From: Schlesneria sp. DSM 10557
Lineage (GTDB): Bacteria; Planctomycetota; Planctomycetia; Planctomycetales; Planctomycetaceae
Direction of reading: 5' to 3'
Length of the DNA: 64,000 nucleotides
Assembly (NCBI RefSeq): GCF_041860085.1
Contig: NZ_CP124747.1
Location: forward strand, 496,001 to 560,000
Of the stretch, positions 9,395 through 18,824 are shown piece after piece. The notes beneath the pieces were generated by a model. That model did not search any database. It was not told where the DNA came from and saw nothing but the letters and a program-made list of their open reading frames with translations. Numbering within the stretch: position 1 is the first letter of the stretch; the number at the start of each line of letters is the position of its first letter. Both the position numbers and the translations under genes were made by a program.

Positions 9395-11176
9395 CTACAT
9401 CGTTCCGCGACCGGGGCGCGGCGAAGTTGCATCGATGGTGACGGGCTTTGGGTAATCGTCAGGCTGTTTCGCTCCGCGTGATCGCCCAAACGCGGAAGGT
9501 CGTTCAATCGCCAGATCAATGGCTTCCGTGGTGAGCCAGGGGCGGGACATGTCAGTCTCCGTCGGAACGACCAACTGCATCGGTACGACGACCGTGAAGC
9601 GGCTTCCCTTACCGAATTCACTTTGCAGCCCGATACCCCCGCCCAGCAGTTTCGAAAGTTCACGGGTGATGGACAGCCCCAGCCCCGTTCCTTCGAATTC
9701 GCGGGTGAGTGGGTCATGGCCCCCCGCAACGGTGGATCCCTGTCGGAATTTTTCGAAGATCCGTTCCTGATCTTCCAGAGGAATTCCAATTCCCGTGTCT
9801 TCCACGGTCAGAACCAGCCGGTCTCCCTGGCGAGAAGCACGGACACGAACCCGGCCCCCTTCCGGCGTGAACTTGATCGCATTCGACAGGAGGTTGTTCA
9901 GAATCTGCTGCAGTTTGCCCACGTCCTGGAAAACGGGGGGAAGATCGGGTTCGATATCCCAGCTCAGATCCAGGTTCTTCTTTTCAGCAATCGGCATCAT
10001 GGCCCCGACGACACGATCAACCAGTTCAACAACGGACGTGTTGACGGGGTGCAGTTCCATTTTGCCGCTTTCAATCTTGGCGAGATCGAGAACGTCGGTG
10101 ATCAGGCTGAGCAGCGTGCGACCTGAAGATAGGATGTGAGCCACGAACCGCTGCTGCTTTTCACTCAGATTTCCGGGGTTCGTCATCAGCACTTCACTGA
10201 ATCCAAGAATTGAGTTCAGTGGAGTTCTCAGCTCATGACTCATCGTTGCCAGAAATTCGTTCTTCAGATTATTCAGCTCGAAGAGTCTCAGGTTCGCCTG
10301 TGCCAGCTCATCGACTTTCCGTTCAAAGCCGCGATTGAGCTTCTGTAAATCTTCCTGAACTGTCGTCAGGTGACGCAACATGCGATTGAACGCCTGGCTC
10401 AGTTCTTCAAATTCGTCACCAGTGCGGATGTCGGCACGTTGCTCCAGGTCACCTCTCGTAATCGCGTCGCTGACCTCTTTCAGGTGGAGTACCGGCTTTA
10501 CAATGACGTAGCGAACAATGACGTAAGTTGCGAACCACGCCAGGGCCGTCGTGATGATCGCCGTGGCCAGCAGCACAGCATTGTTCCAACTGATATCCCG
10601 ATTGATCTTGGCGAGCGGGTACGAGATTTTGACGATCCCCAAGACATCGTTCTCTTTGAGGTTGGGGTTCTGGTTGTGCTGGACATGGCAATCCAGGCAG
10701 AACGTTTTCGCTTTGACTGGGGCATAGTACAGGAACTGAGGAATATCCTTTTCGAGAGTGACCTCCGTTGGCCATTCACTCAGCGCATTCGGGTTGGTCG
10801 GAGAGAGTCGCTGAATCGCCTCATGGTCCACTTTTTCGATGGGGCGTGACGCAGCGTCACTGATATCAGACGATTTCAGTAACGCCCAACTTTGCTCTTT
10901 TTGAGTCTCTGGTTTCAGATCGCGAACCATCACGGCAAAGTTGCGATGTTCGGCCGACTTGCGGTCGAAATACTCGGCATGCTTCGCCACGATCGCGGTG
11001 GGAACCAGGTTGCGCGCGACTTCGAGGTTCTGTTGCGAAATGATCTTCTGGGTCTGCTTGGAATAGAAATAAAAGCTTCCCGAGATCAGCAGCAGCAGGC
11101 CTCCACCAAAGAGCAGGCGGCACTTTCGTTCGAGGCTTGTTTCCCCCAGCAGACGCTTCAACGTTCGATACGACAT
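9395..11176 (-). CDS. membrane sensor histidine kinase with DUF3365 (Tll0287-like) haem-type sensor
   Basis: The protein has an N-terminal membrane helix (LLFGGGLLLLISGSFYFYS), a periplasmic DUF3365 domain with a CLDCH motif at about residues 160-164 that could bind c-type haem, a second membrane helix, and a HAMP domain with KPVLHLKEVSDAITRGDLEQ. The kinase core follows: H box SHELRTPLNSILGFSE (His about 314), N box NNLLSNAIKFTP, and G boxes DTGIGIPLEDQERIFEKF and GTGLGLSI. There is no attached receiver and no response regulator next door. Redox or gas sensing is likely from the haem motif, but the ligand is unknown. I start at the ATG at 11176 because the 18 earlier codons look noncoding and GAGG precedes it. 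Confidence 0.9.
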   Translation of the reverse strand: MSYRTLKRLLGETSLERKCRLLFGGGLLLLISGSFYFYSKQTQKIISQQNLEVARNLVPTAIVAKHAEYFDRKSAEHRNFAVMVRDLKPETQKEQSWALLKSSDISDAASRPIEKVDHEAIQRLSPTNPNALSEWPTEVTLEKDIPQFLYYAPVKAKTFCLDCHVQHNQNPNLKENDVLGIVKISYPLAKINRDISWNNAVLLATAIITTALAWFATYVIVRYVIVKPVLHLKEVSDAITRGDLEQRADIRTGDEFEELSQAFNRMLRHLTTVQEDLQKLNRGFERKVDELAQANLRLFELNNLKNEFLATMSHELRTPLNSILGFSEVLMTNPGNLSEKQQRFVAHILSSGRTLLSLITDVLDLAKIESGKMELHPVNTSVVELVDRVVGAMMPIAEKKNLDLSWDIEPDLPPVFQDVGKLQQILNNLLSNAIKFTPEGGRVRVRASRQGDRLVLTVEDTGIGIPLEDQERIFEKFRQGSTVAGGHDPLTREFEGTGLGLSITRELSKLLGGGIGLQSEFGKGSRFTVVVPMQLVVPTETDMSRPWLTTEAIDLAIERPSAFGRSRGAKQPDDYPKPVTIDATSPRPGRGTM

Positions 11177-11695
11177 GTCGATTCCATCCTCACTGACGAA
11201 TTCGGCACGGGCTGAACGGCAGGATCCCACCCGCCGTCAGATCGCTCGAAGTTCCGTGAACTCGATTTTGCGTGAATTAGAGTCTGAATTGCCATACCGG
11301 GTAAAGGTCGCCGCTGTTTCTGCACGTGGGAAATTACGTTTTACAACTCGGCTGCCCCCTGTTCCGCGTCGGCCGGTCAGATTTCACGTTGGATTCTGCT
11401 GTCGCAAAACAGCGAGTGGACCTGCCTCAACCTCGAAAAAGCAGTCGCCGCGCTGAGTTGAATGGGAATGAAGAGGCAAATTGCTTGAATGCATTGAACA
11501 CACCGACACGCGAGGGAAAGGGGAGATTTCACGATCGTTGAGGGAAATTCGACGGTCCGCTGACGGTACGCGCTTCGTCCCCGTCAAGCGAATGAGTGGC
11601 AATCTCGCTTGCGAGAGGATTAGAGTGAATACCGGGTGTGACATAACACACGGTGACCTAGAACAACTCTCAGACAGCGAGTGGAGGAACAGCAG
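11177..11695. other. divergent intergenic region, about 520 bp
   Basis: Separates the minus-strand histidine kinase from the plus-strand SpoIIAA-like gene, so it must hold both promoters. Short ORFs here overlap in several frames and none has a good start. I see no strong repeat or hairpin. Confidence 0.4.
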
Positions 11696-12055
11696 ATGAT
11701 CGAGATCCTTTCAGGGGTTCCCGAACACACGGTCGGGTTCAAAATCAGCGGCAAGCTGCACGATGAGGATTACAAGACGTTCGTTCCCCTGGTCGATGCT
11801 GAGATTGCCAAAGAAGGAAAAGTGAATTTGCTCGTTCAGTTCCAGGATTTTCAGGGTTGGGATCTAGCCGCATTGTGGGACGATATCCAGTTCGCAACGA
11901 CTCATTGCACGAAAATCCAGCGCATCGCATTCGTCGGTGAGAAGTCCTGGGACAAATGGATGGCCCGCATTTGCAAGCCGTTCACGATGGCCAAAATCCA
12001 ATACTTTGAAGTGACGGAACTGGATGCCGCCAAGTCGTGGCTGAATCAGGCCTGA
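11696..12055 (+). CDS. SpoIIAA-like / STAS-type protein
   Basis: A 119-residue cytoplasmic protein with the SpoIIAA-like (DUF3478) pattern: the start IEILSGVPEHTVGFKISGKL, a central strand VNLLVQFQDFQGWDLAALWD, and IQRIAFVGEKSWDKWM. Family members have a STAS-related alpha/beta fold with a lipid-like pocket; their biochemical role is poorly known. I start at the ATG at 11696 because a GGAGG site (11683-11687) is placed 8 bases before it; a GTG at 11681 would start inside the ribosome site. It stands alone, divergent from the haem-type histidine kinase. Confidence 0.85.
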   Translation: MIEILSGVPEHTVGFKISGKLHDEDYKTFVPLVDAEIAKEGKVNLLVQFQDFQGWDLAALWDDIQFATTHCTKIQRIAFVGEKSWDKWMARICKPFTMAKIQYFEVTELDAAKSWLNQA

Positions 12056-12472
12056 TCCAGTGGTATTCCTCGCCTCGACCTGACAGCAGTCAGATCTACG
12101 GAAAACATGTCTGGATTCGAGCATGAACGGCATAGAAGAGGACGAGAAGTCTCGCCATGTGGTGCGGCTTCCCGTCCTCTAAGTGCAAGTCGTCCGCTCA
12201 CTGCAAGGAGGGGTTGCGACGTTGGGGATTGTGCCGAATTGACGGCGTGTTCGGCCAATCTTGAATCATTTCGTTGTGGCTACGACGTGAATTTCCGGAA
12301 TAACCCGCAAATTGCGCTCGACTCGCTCCTGATGCCGATTCATCAGACAGGGACCCTCACATCCTTCGGCGATCATTTCCGATAGACAGCGACGCAGGCT
12401 TCGCATTCTGTACGCGGAATAGGCAGAGCCTGCACAGGGATGGTGTCTGATTGATAGCAGGGACGCTGATCG
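12056..12472. other. intergenic, about 420 bp, with one hairpin
   Basis: Between the SpoIIAA-like gene and the porin. A stem AGAGGACG/CGTCCTCT (12137-12144 and 12173-12180) extends inward through GAAG/CTTC after one mismatch. It has no T run but lies 80 bp after a stop, so it may stabilise or end the upstream transcript. The porin promoter should lie right of it. No ORF of good quality seen. Confidence 0.4.
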
Positions 12473-13897
12473 ATGCGATGCTTCTATGGAAAACCCGCGC
12501 GGATACTCGGATTCTGGCTCGCACTGGTCGTGGCCATTGAACCCGCCATCTGCTTCGCCTATCAGCCGTATGATGACGAAGTGATCATCGAGCCGAAGAG
12601 TGCTCCTTATCCCGACGAAGGCGACCTGCAACCCGATGTCGACTATGTGCCGATCGACGCACTGGTCCCTTTGCTCTCGGAAAGCGCATTAGCCGCCGGG
12701 ACGCCTCCTTTAGAAGGGCCTCTGTTTTCGCGTAAAACTCTGACGGGTGAGTGGGGTGGAGCACGGACCCGACTCCGCGAAAGTGGGATTACTGCGGATC
12801 TGAGCACCACACAGTTTTACCAGGGAGTTGCGTCGGGAGGACTCAATCAAGTCTTCCGCTACGGCGGCCGTAACGATTACTTCGTGAACATCGATGGTGA
12901 AAAGGCGGGCCTGTGGAAAGGGGCGTTTGTCACGCTTCACGGCGAAACCCGCTACGGAGAAACCATCGATAAATACGGTGGCACCTTTATGCCACCCAAC
13001 TTAATGCTCGATGTTCCGCAAGCTTACGGATCCGTAACGGCACTCACCGAATTCAAGCTAACTCAGTTTCTGAGTGAATCGTTTTTAGTTTATGGCGGTC
13101 GATTGAATATGTTTGATACATTTGTGCAGCCAATCACGGGGGCGACTGCTCTTAATGGCTTCATGAATACCGCAATGATGTTCAATCCTGTTTACGCCCG
13201 AACAGTCCCCTATTCGACGTATGGGGCTGGGTTTGCAGTGCTGAAAGACCTCAAACCGGTCTTCTCCGCAGCCGTTGTCGACACTCATAACACGCCTACC
13301 GTAACGGGATTCAATACACTTTTCGATAACGGCGTGACGTTGCTTGCAGAGCTCAAAGTCCCCACACAGTTCTTCGGAATGCCGGGACATCAGGGTGTGG
13401 CAGGAACGTACAGTACAGGAAGTTACTCAGACCTGGAGCCAACGCCTTACTTTGATCCAATCGCCGGTCTGGGGCTCATTGCCAGCAAGCAACATGGGTC
13501 CTGGTGTTTCACTTACGGCTTTGATCAGGCACTCTACACCTCCCCCAGCGATCCACGTAAAGTCTGGGGAGTTTTCGGAAATTTTGGGGTCTCTGATGCG
13601 AATCCGAACCCTGTTCCCACATTTTTCAATGTGGGGCTGAGTGGTACCAGCCTTATTCCCCAGCGGCTTCAGGACAGTTGTGGCTTCGGCTACTACTATG
13701 TCGAAGTTTCTGAGTCCTTGAAGGACCTCGCACCCAGGGTATTGCGACTTCAGGACGAACAGGGGGTTGAGTTGTATTACAACTATCAGGTCAATCCGTG
13801 GTTCCATGTGACCCCGGATATCCAGCTTGTGTCGCCATTCCGTGAGCGGGCAGAGACAGCGGTGATTGCAGGCGTACGTGCCAAGGTCGATTTCTAA
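12473..13897 (+). CDS. OprB-type carbohydrate-selective porin
   Basis: A signal peptide (residues about 1-28, hydrophobic stretch GFWLALVVAIEPAICFA) leads into a short acidic linker and then the OprB beta-barrel, which opens with the family signature LTGEWGGARTRLRESGITAD. Alternating amphipathic strands run to the C-terminus, which ends AVIAGVRAKVDF with a terminal Phe as expected for an outer-membrane barrel. The 474-residue length is usual for the family. Such porins let glucose or other sugars cross the outer membrane. ATG at 12473 with GGGA upstream. No sugar-uptake operon is attached, so the substrate is not indicated. Confidence 0.85.
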   Translation: MRCFYGKPARILGFWLALVVAIEPAICFAYQPYDDEVIIEPKSAPYPDEGDLQPDVDYVPIDALVPLLSESALAAGTPPLEGPLFSRKTLTGEWGGARTRLRESGITADLSTTQFYQGVASGGLNQVFRYGGRNDYFVNIDGEKAGLWKGAFVTLHGETRYGETIDKYGGTFMPPNLMLDVPQAYGSVTALTEFKLTQFLSESFLVYGGRLNMFDTFVQPITGATALNGFMNTAMMFNPVYARTVPYSTYGAGFAVLKDLKPVFSAAVVDTHNTPTVTGFNTLFDNGVTLLAELKVPTQFFGMPGHQGVAGTYSTGSYSDLEPTPYFDPIAGLGLIASKQHGSWCFTYGFDQALYTSPSDPRKVWGVFGNFGVSDANPNPVPTFFNVGLSGTSLIPQRLQDSCGFGYYYVEVSESLKDLAPRVLRLQDEQGVELYYNYQVNPWFHVTPDIQLVSPFRERAETAVIAGVRAKVDF

Positions 13898-14649
13898 ATC
13901 ACCGAGCCCAAAACCTGTTTGGACCCTGATTGCTGGCACCCCGATTGACGTATTCTTGCAGCGGCCGGGGTGGCATCATTCACAAGAAGTTTCCCGTTGT
14001 AGGATAACCCTCTGGCCAGTTCTCTGCCGCTGTGCGCGATTGCTTGGAGTCCTTTCGGTCTCAATACTCGGCCGGGCATGGATGATGCGGAGTTCTTAAT
14101 CAATTTACGGTTGCAGCGCCGTCTTCGCCGCCGCCAAGCAGCTAGGGTGAAAGGTGCGTTCGCTTTTTACTTGGGAAATGCGGACGGCCGGGCAGTTGGT
14201 AATACGTTCGATGAAGATTGAACGATATCAGGCATTACCGTGATTCAATCCCTGTTTTCGGGGATCCCGGCACAATGGAGTAGGCTGGCAAAGCGGCTGC
14301 ACTCGGCGAGTCTGTGGCTGTTATTCTCCGCCGTGGAATCGCGAGGGATTTGACACCTGGTGGTGGTGTTGACCGCGTGCAATGTGCCGTCCAAAGGCGT
14401 TGAGGATCGCAGGGGGCCGCGCTGCTGTTCCCGCAGCTCGCCGTTTGGGGTGAGGAACTGAAGTGGAGTCGCGGAAGCAGCCCAGGAGAATGCGTCTTCA
14501 ACGTGATGGCAGCCGGCCATGGCGTAAGAAAAGAGATTGAGACGGACGATCGCGTTCAGGTGCCTCAAAGTCAACCGGGCTTGCTGCAGAGCTCAAGTTA
14601 ATGAGGCTGCGATACTCGAATGTCGCCTGTGGAATATTCGAAATCAGAG
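13898..14649. other. intergenic, about 750 bp
   Basis: Lies between the porin and the tRNA-Ser gene. Short ORFs on both strands overlap one another and lack ribosome sites. I see no repeat, hairpin or RNA family signature that I can support. Confidence 0.4.
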
Positions 14650-14736
14650 CGGAGAGGGTGGGATTTGAACCCACGATGCCCTCACGGACATGCCGGTTTT
14701 CAAGACCGGTGCAATCGGCCACTCTGCCACCTCTCC
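14650..14736 (-). tRNA. tRNA-Ser (anticodon UGA)
   Basis: On the minus strand a 7-bp acceptor stem GGAGAGG/CCTCTCC encloses a complete tRNA of 87 bases. The anticodon arm is CCGGTCTTGAAAACCGG with TGA as anticodon, which reads UCA serine codons. The long variable arm (about GCATGTCCGTGAGGGCATC) is typical of serine tRNAs, and the T arm has GGGTTCAAATCCC. The discriminator base is G. The 3' CCA is not encoded. A 98-codon ORF running over it is an artefact. Confidence 0.95.
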
Positions 14737-15273
14737 GTGCATTGTTTCCGTTGGTCGGGAATCTTAAGTTCTCAGCCTCAATTGGTCCAGCCAACGGAGC
14801 GTGTTTCCTGCCCCGAAGGAAAGATTACGGCCGGCTGGAGTGAAAACTGACCTGCGGATCGGCGAAAACCGCTTGCTGAATCCGTCTCGTGAAGTCTCAT
14901 GAAGCGTACCTGGCAACTTACTTCGGAATGCCACTCGCCACTTCAGTGGGGGACTGGACACGCGTTGTATAATCCAGGTGAATCGGGTTGTGATCTCCGT
15001 CTTTAGCCTGTCAATGGAAAGTGACAGTCCTGCGCAGCGATCTCAGGTGTGGGGGGAGTTCCACTTGGCGCCAAGTGTCGCGAAGCCCTTGAAAAATAGG
15101 GTGCCATGCCTGGCAGACCATCGGCTTCGAGGCTTGGTCGACTGTTGCAAATTCCCCACAACTGCAGGGCTGCTACCAAGTCGATGAGAGCTCGTTAGAT
15201 GTTATGGCTGCAAGGTTGATTGTTGTCTACGCTAGCGCAAGATTGAACATTAATGCTGCTCATCACTACCAGA
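14737..15273. other. intergenic, about 540 bp, upstream of the tRNA
   Basis: Holds the expected promoter of the minus-strand tRNA-Ser gene and the left part of the leader of the 15394 gene. No ORF with a plausible start was seen. The right-hand end carries the repeats described separately. Confidence 0.35.
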
Positions 15274-15352
15274 ACTTTAGCGTCTCGTAAGCACTTTAGC
15301 GTCAAGATGTTGGATGTTACTTGACATTCAACATAGCACCTGCTTCTATAAA
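15274..15352 (+). promoter_or_regulatory. candidate promoter with paired operator-like repeats
   Basis: Two identical 11-bp direct repeats ACTTTAGCGTC (15274-15284 and 15293-15303) are 19 bp apart, followed by a perfect TTGACA at 15321-15326. Near-complementary arms ATGTTGGA and TTCAACAT (15307-15314 and 15327-15334) straddle the TTGACA. A poor -10 lies at about 15345-15350 (TCTATA). The arrangement suggests a regulated promoter for the gene at 15394, about 45-70 bases before its ATG. Transcription start and binding protein are not known. Confidence 0.4.
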
Positions 15353-15393
15353 GCTTTTACCAGTCCCCAAACTAGCTTTAACGGAGAAAAACC

Positions 15394-15762
15394 ATGGCCA
15401 AGAAACAAGCCAACTCAGAATTCAATATGTCCGAAGCCATTCGTGACATACTCAAGGAAAACCCTTCGCTCAGCAGCAAAGAAGCGATCGACGCCATTCT
15501 TGCTAAGTATCCTTCCGCCAAGATTAACAAGAACAGCTTCTCGGTTGCTTTCTACACCGGTCGCAAAAAGCTTGGTATCAACTCCACCGGTCGCGGCAAG
15601 CGAATCGCCAAGCGCAAGTCACTGGGCGGCGCCACCACCACCGTTCGTTCATCGATTGATTTTGCAGCGCTGCAGGCCACCGCAAAGTTCCTGAGCGAGT
15701 TCAGCAGTGCGGAAGCTGCGATCGAAGCGATCAAGCAGGTTCAGGCGGTACAACTGAAGTAG
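15394..15762 (+). CDS. small basic helix-turn-helix-like protein
   Basis: A 122-residue Lys-rich protein. Residues 12-65 (MSEAIRDILKENPSLSSKEA, then a second helix pair ending FYTGRKKLG) look like the small HTH domain, common in planctomycetes, in which an IRDxLxxNPxxxxxEI helix pair precedes a basic recognition segment. A basic linker GKRIAKRKS follows, then an Ala/Glu-rich helix that could dimerise. DNA binding is likely from charge and shape but the target is unknown. GGAG lies 8 bases before the ATG. The operator-like repeats upstream suggest tight, perhaps self, regulation. Confidence 0.7.
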   Translation: MAKKQANSEFNMSEAIRDILKENPSLSSKEAIDAILAKYPSAKINKNSFSVAFYTGRKKLGINSTGRGKRIAKRKSLGGATTTVRSSIDFAALQATAKFLSEFSSAEAAIEAIKQVQAVQLK

Positions 15763-15777
15763 TCAAAACGGACGCTT

Positions 15778-16176
15778 CTAAAGAGATCGCTTTGACCTTC
15801 TGGACACCCGATTTTGCCAGAAGAGGCGGTCATCCGTAAGGAACCCCATCCTGAGTGCACAACGCAAACAATAGCGTTCGTGCTGTCGAGAAACGTAGAT
15901 CTCGCCGTTCAGGATCAGGTGGAACCAGTCTTGCCCGGGGTGTTTCGAGTAGCAATACACCTTTTCTGAATCTCTCTTAATCTCGGCATTCCAGTCCTCA
16001 TTGTCAGGCACATAGAGCCGATGATCCGGGATTGGGTCGTAGTTTTTCAGTTCAGAAGCATCGTTCCTGTCCGACGTTCCCGCGGGTGTCGCGGGGACTG
16101 CTGCGGATGATGCGGGCTTTTCTGTGGCGGCAGCGTCGTCTGCCAGGTGATCTCTATTTTCCATCTTCGTGCTCAT
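15778..16176 (-). CDS. hypothetical protein with CxxC motif
   Basis: Function not recognised. The first 50 residues are Ala/Pro/Ser-rich and probably disordered; the rest forms a small domain with WFHLILNGEIYVSRQHERYC followed by LRCALRMG, so a CLRC pair may bind metal or form a disulfide. It ends in a basic tail. No signal peptide is present. The ORF extends to a TTG at 16197, but the ATG at 16176 is a better start. It converges on the HTH-like gene with only 15 bp between stops. Confidence 0.55.
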   Translation of the reverse strand: MSTKMENRDHLADDAAATEKPASSAAVPATPAGTSDRNDASELKNYDPIPDHRLYVPDNEDWNAEIKRDSEKVYCYSKHPGQDWFHLILNGEIYVSRQHERYCLRCALRMGFLTDDRLFWQNRVSRRSKRSL

Positions 16177-16606
16177 CGCCAAAACTGTCTGCCCCAAGGC
16201 TTGGGGTTGCTTCGCAGCATGAATCTGCAGAGCCGATCCGCGCGGGTCACTTCGCTCAAAACTCGCAAGCCATCATGTCAGGAAGCTCATCGGTTTGCGA
16301 GTCTTAGCGGTCGCTAGCTCTCTTACGCAAGTATGATTACGGGTCATATTGTGAATGTTAGATAAGTCATGACGTATGAGTGACAAGAATCTAGTTTATG
16401 CTGTCATCTTGTTAATGTAGAAGTGATGCAATTTGCTGTGTCAGGCGGTTTGTCTTAGTGCGGCTCATTCTGTCTGAAGGCCGTTATTCGGCGATGCAAT
16501 TGCTTGTAGATTGGTGAGTTGTGCCTTCATTCGCCATCGCCGCAGACACGCACGACCCGTCTTCCATGAGTGTGCTGCAGGAGTGATCGACTGACTTGTC
16601 TGTGGC
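16177..16606. other. AT-richer intergenic, about 430 bp
   Basis: Between the MFS gene stop and the start of the CxxC protein, both minus strand. The stretch 16320-16440 is clearly richer in A and T than its surroundings and could hold a promoter, but I cannot place boxes with confidence. No ORF supported. Confidence 0.35.
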
Positions 16607-18340
16607 TTATTCGGGCAGTGCTTTCCCCTTGGTTTCTGGCGCCACCCAGATCAGGGTCATCCCAATCACGTAGACGAAGCAGACCACACTGCAGGCGACC
16701 GGATATCCACCTTTCAACCCGGCAAACGTTTCGTAGCGATTTACAAAAGCCAGCAGCGAACCAATCTGAAGTGTGCCGATGGCTGCCAGGATACGGCCAA
16801 AATTGAAGCTGAAGCCTTGTCCCGTCGCTCGTACATTCGTTGTGTAAAGTTCTGGAAGATACAGTGGCAACCATCCATAGAATGAGGCTGTAAACGTTCC
16901 CAACAGGAACGCAGCAAAGAGAAACTCGGCGTCGAATTGAGAATGAAACTGGTAGAACCACAGCACGGATGCCATCGACACGAAGCACAGAGCACAGTAC
17001 GCGATGCGGCGACCGACCCAGTCGCCCAGCATGGCGGCCAGGATTGTACCGATGATCGCCCCCACTGCAGTAACAATCTGCGTATATTCACGGGGGTTTC
17101 TAGTGATAGTCTCATGAATCCACGACGGCTTCGCCGCGGTTGCAGCCATTGCCTGCTCATCAGCCCCTCGTGTTCCTGTCGCGTCGACTGGTTTGACGTT
17201 CTGAGTTAATTGACCGGCCCAGGACATGGCCCACTGTGTGGAACCCCAGGTGCCAATCAGTGCGATTCCGCTTAAGCAGGCTCCGAGCAGCATCCGGCGA
17301 ATCGTCTGGCTCGTCTGGTTGGCTGCGTCGCTCGAGTTCGCATAGGTTCGCTGAAGGAATCGTACGACCGGGTAGATATATCCCAAGGTGGCAATGACCA
17401 GTCCCATGAATGTGCCTGCCAGACGCCACGTCGTGTTGATTCGTTCGTCGGCCCAGACCCAGACAATCAGACCAGGACCGATTGCTCCCACCAGTACGCC
17501 GACCAGGTCAGACGCCACCCAGTTTGATGTGGAACCGCGGTCATGCTCGCGTTCCCACTTCGTCGATTCTGGCACGAAGAGGCGAAAGAAAAATGTCAGT
17601 CCGGCTGGAAGTGTTCCCAGCATCATCATCAGCCGCCAGCCTTTATTGGCGACAAGCATACTCACCGTGGATTCAGGAAGTCCGGTCGAGGCGAGTAATG
17701 ACTCACACTGAGTCAGGACTGCGGCTAAGCCGATCCCGATGATTCCCACGAGCAGGTAGCCGGCATTTGCTGCTGCTCCGATTAAGCCTGCCATTAACGC
17801 ACGCGAGCGATTTGGCCAGACTTCCATCACGAGTGCGACGCCGAGGGACCATTCGCCCCCCATTCCCAGCGCGGCAATAAATCGCAAGATTCCCAACTGG
17901 ATAGGCGTCTGAGCAAACCCGCAAAGACCAGTAAAGAGCGCATATGTTAACACGCTGAGGCTCATGGCCCGGACACGTCCAATTCGGTCTCCCAGCCAGC
18001 CGAACAGGACGCCGCCCGTTGCGGCACCCACAAGAAATACCGCGATGACCAAACTGAAGTAAAGTCCAACCTTTTGTTCCGATTCGGGGGAGGGTTGGGA
18101 GATCCCAAGCAGATCCTGGATGGCGGCACGGCCCACCATCGAGAACACGCCCATTTCCGCTCCGTCAAACATCCAACCCAGTAGCGCAGCGATCAGGGCC
18201 ATCCACTGGCCAAAGCTGGTGCTGCTTGTCGAAGTGCTATCCTGGAGTGAGTCTTCAATCGTTCGAGTCGAGGCAGAGTGGGGTTCTGGCGCGTTCAACG
18301 GAAGGTCTCTCAGTTGAGGTGGGAAAGGAGGCGGATACAT
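16607..18340 (-). CDS. MFS transporter (sugar/organic anion:proton symporter type)
   Basis: A roughly 577-residue inner-membrane protein with about 12 hydrophobic segments after a 45-residue polar N-terminus. MFS motif A is visible as GWLGDRIGRVRAMS between TM2 and TM3, and a second copy as GDWVGRRIAYC in the C-terminal half. The start of the core, WMALIAALLGWMFDGAEMGV, resembles the aromatic-acid/sialate-type MFS branch. A soluble insert of about 60 residues (around GTRGADEQAMAATAAKP) interrupts the C-terminal half. Substrate unknown. A TTG at 18343 precedes the ATG at 18340; the ATG is taken. Transcribed alone. Confidence 0.85.
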   Translation of the reverse strand: MYPPPFPPQLRDLPLNAPEPHSASTRTIEDSLQDSTSTSSTSFGQWMALIAALLGWMFDGAEMGVFSMVGRAAIQDLLGISQPSPESEQKVGLYFSLVIAVFLVGAATGGVLFGWLGDRIGRVRAMSLSVLTYALFTGLCGFAQTPIQLGILRFIAALGMGGEWSLGVALVMEVWPNRSRALMAGLIGAAANAGYLLVGIIGIGLAAVLTQCESLLASTGLPESTVSMLVANKGWRLMMMLGTLPAGLTFFFRLFVPESTKWEREHDRGSTSNWVASDLVGVLVGAIGPGLIVWVWADERINTTWRLAGTFMGLVIATLGYIYPVVRFLQRTYANSSDAANQTSQTIRRMLLGACLSGIALIGTWGSTQWAMSWAGQLTQNVKPVDATGTRGADEQAMAATAAKPSWIHETITRNPREYTQIVTAVGAIIGTILAAMLGDWVGRRIAYCALCFVSMASVLWFYQFHSQFDAEFLFAAFLLGTFTASFYGWLPLYLPELYTTNVRATGQGFSFNFGRILAAIGTLQIGSLLAFVNRYETFAGLKGGYPVACSVVCFVYVIGMTLIWVAPETKGKALPE

Positions 18341-18824
18341 CAAGCACTTCGATTGTGTGCTGACTCACTGTCAAAGGCAATTCACACGCGGGATTCTCCT
18401 TGACCACCCACTTGATCGACTCCTATGATCAATTGAGCAAGCAGGTGTTTCGTTCAAGTCATGGAGGGCGTATCAGTCGTATCGATTGTGCCGGTGAAAG
18501 GCTCACCGGAGGAAGGCCGAGAAAGGAGTTTTGCCAGCGTAAAAGTCGTTTCAGGCGCAGAAAATCATCACAAACAATCGGTGGAAGAGCGGTTCGTAAA
18601 TACTTGAGAGAATCTGCTGTCGTCCTGGCTGACATCGCGTCGATATTTTACCAGCATGGTTTTTCAAGAATGAACAGTGCGGCGGATGTACGAGCGCGAG
18701 CGACGACCTGAAGCTAACAACGACGTCTCCGCTTCCGCTGGTCCTCCCGATGAATTGAAGTTGCGTTGAGTCAGCGACGCCCGAAGAGAAACACCCAGAC
18801 TGCGTTTGCGACAAGGATCTCATA
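18341..18824. other. divergent intergenic region, about 480 bp
   Basis: Between the minus-strand MFS gene and the plus-strand coiled-coil gene; both promoters must be here. I found no ORF with a credible start and no strong hairpin. Confidence 0.35.

Noticed and set aside
14498..14794. 98-codon minus-strand open frame with CTGLENRHVREGIVGSNPTL
   Set aside because: That string is the translation of the tRNA-Ser gene, a well-known false ORF.
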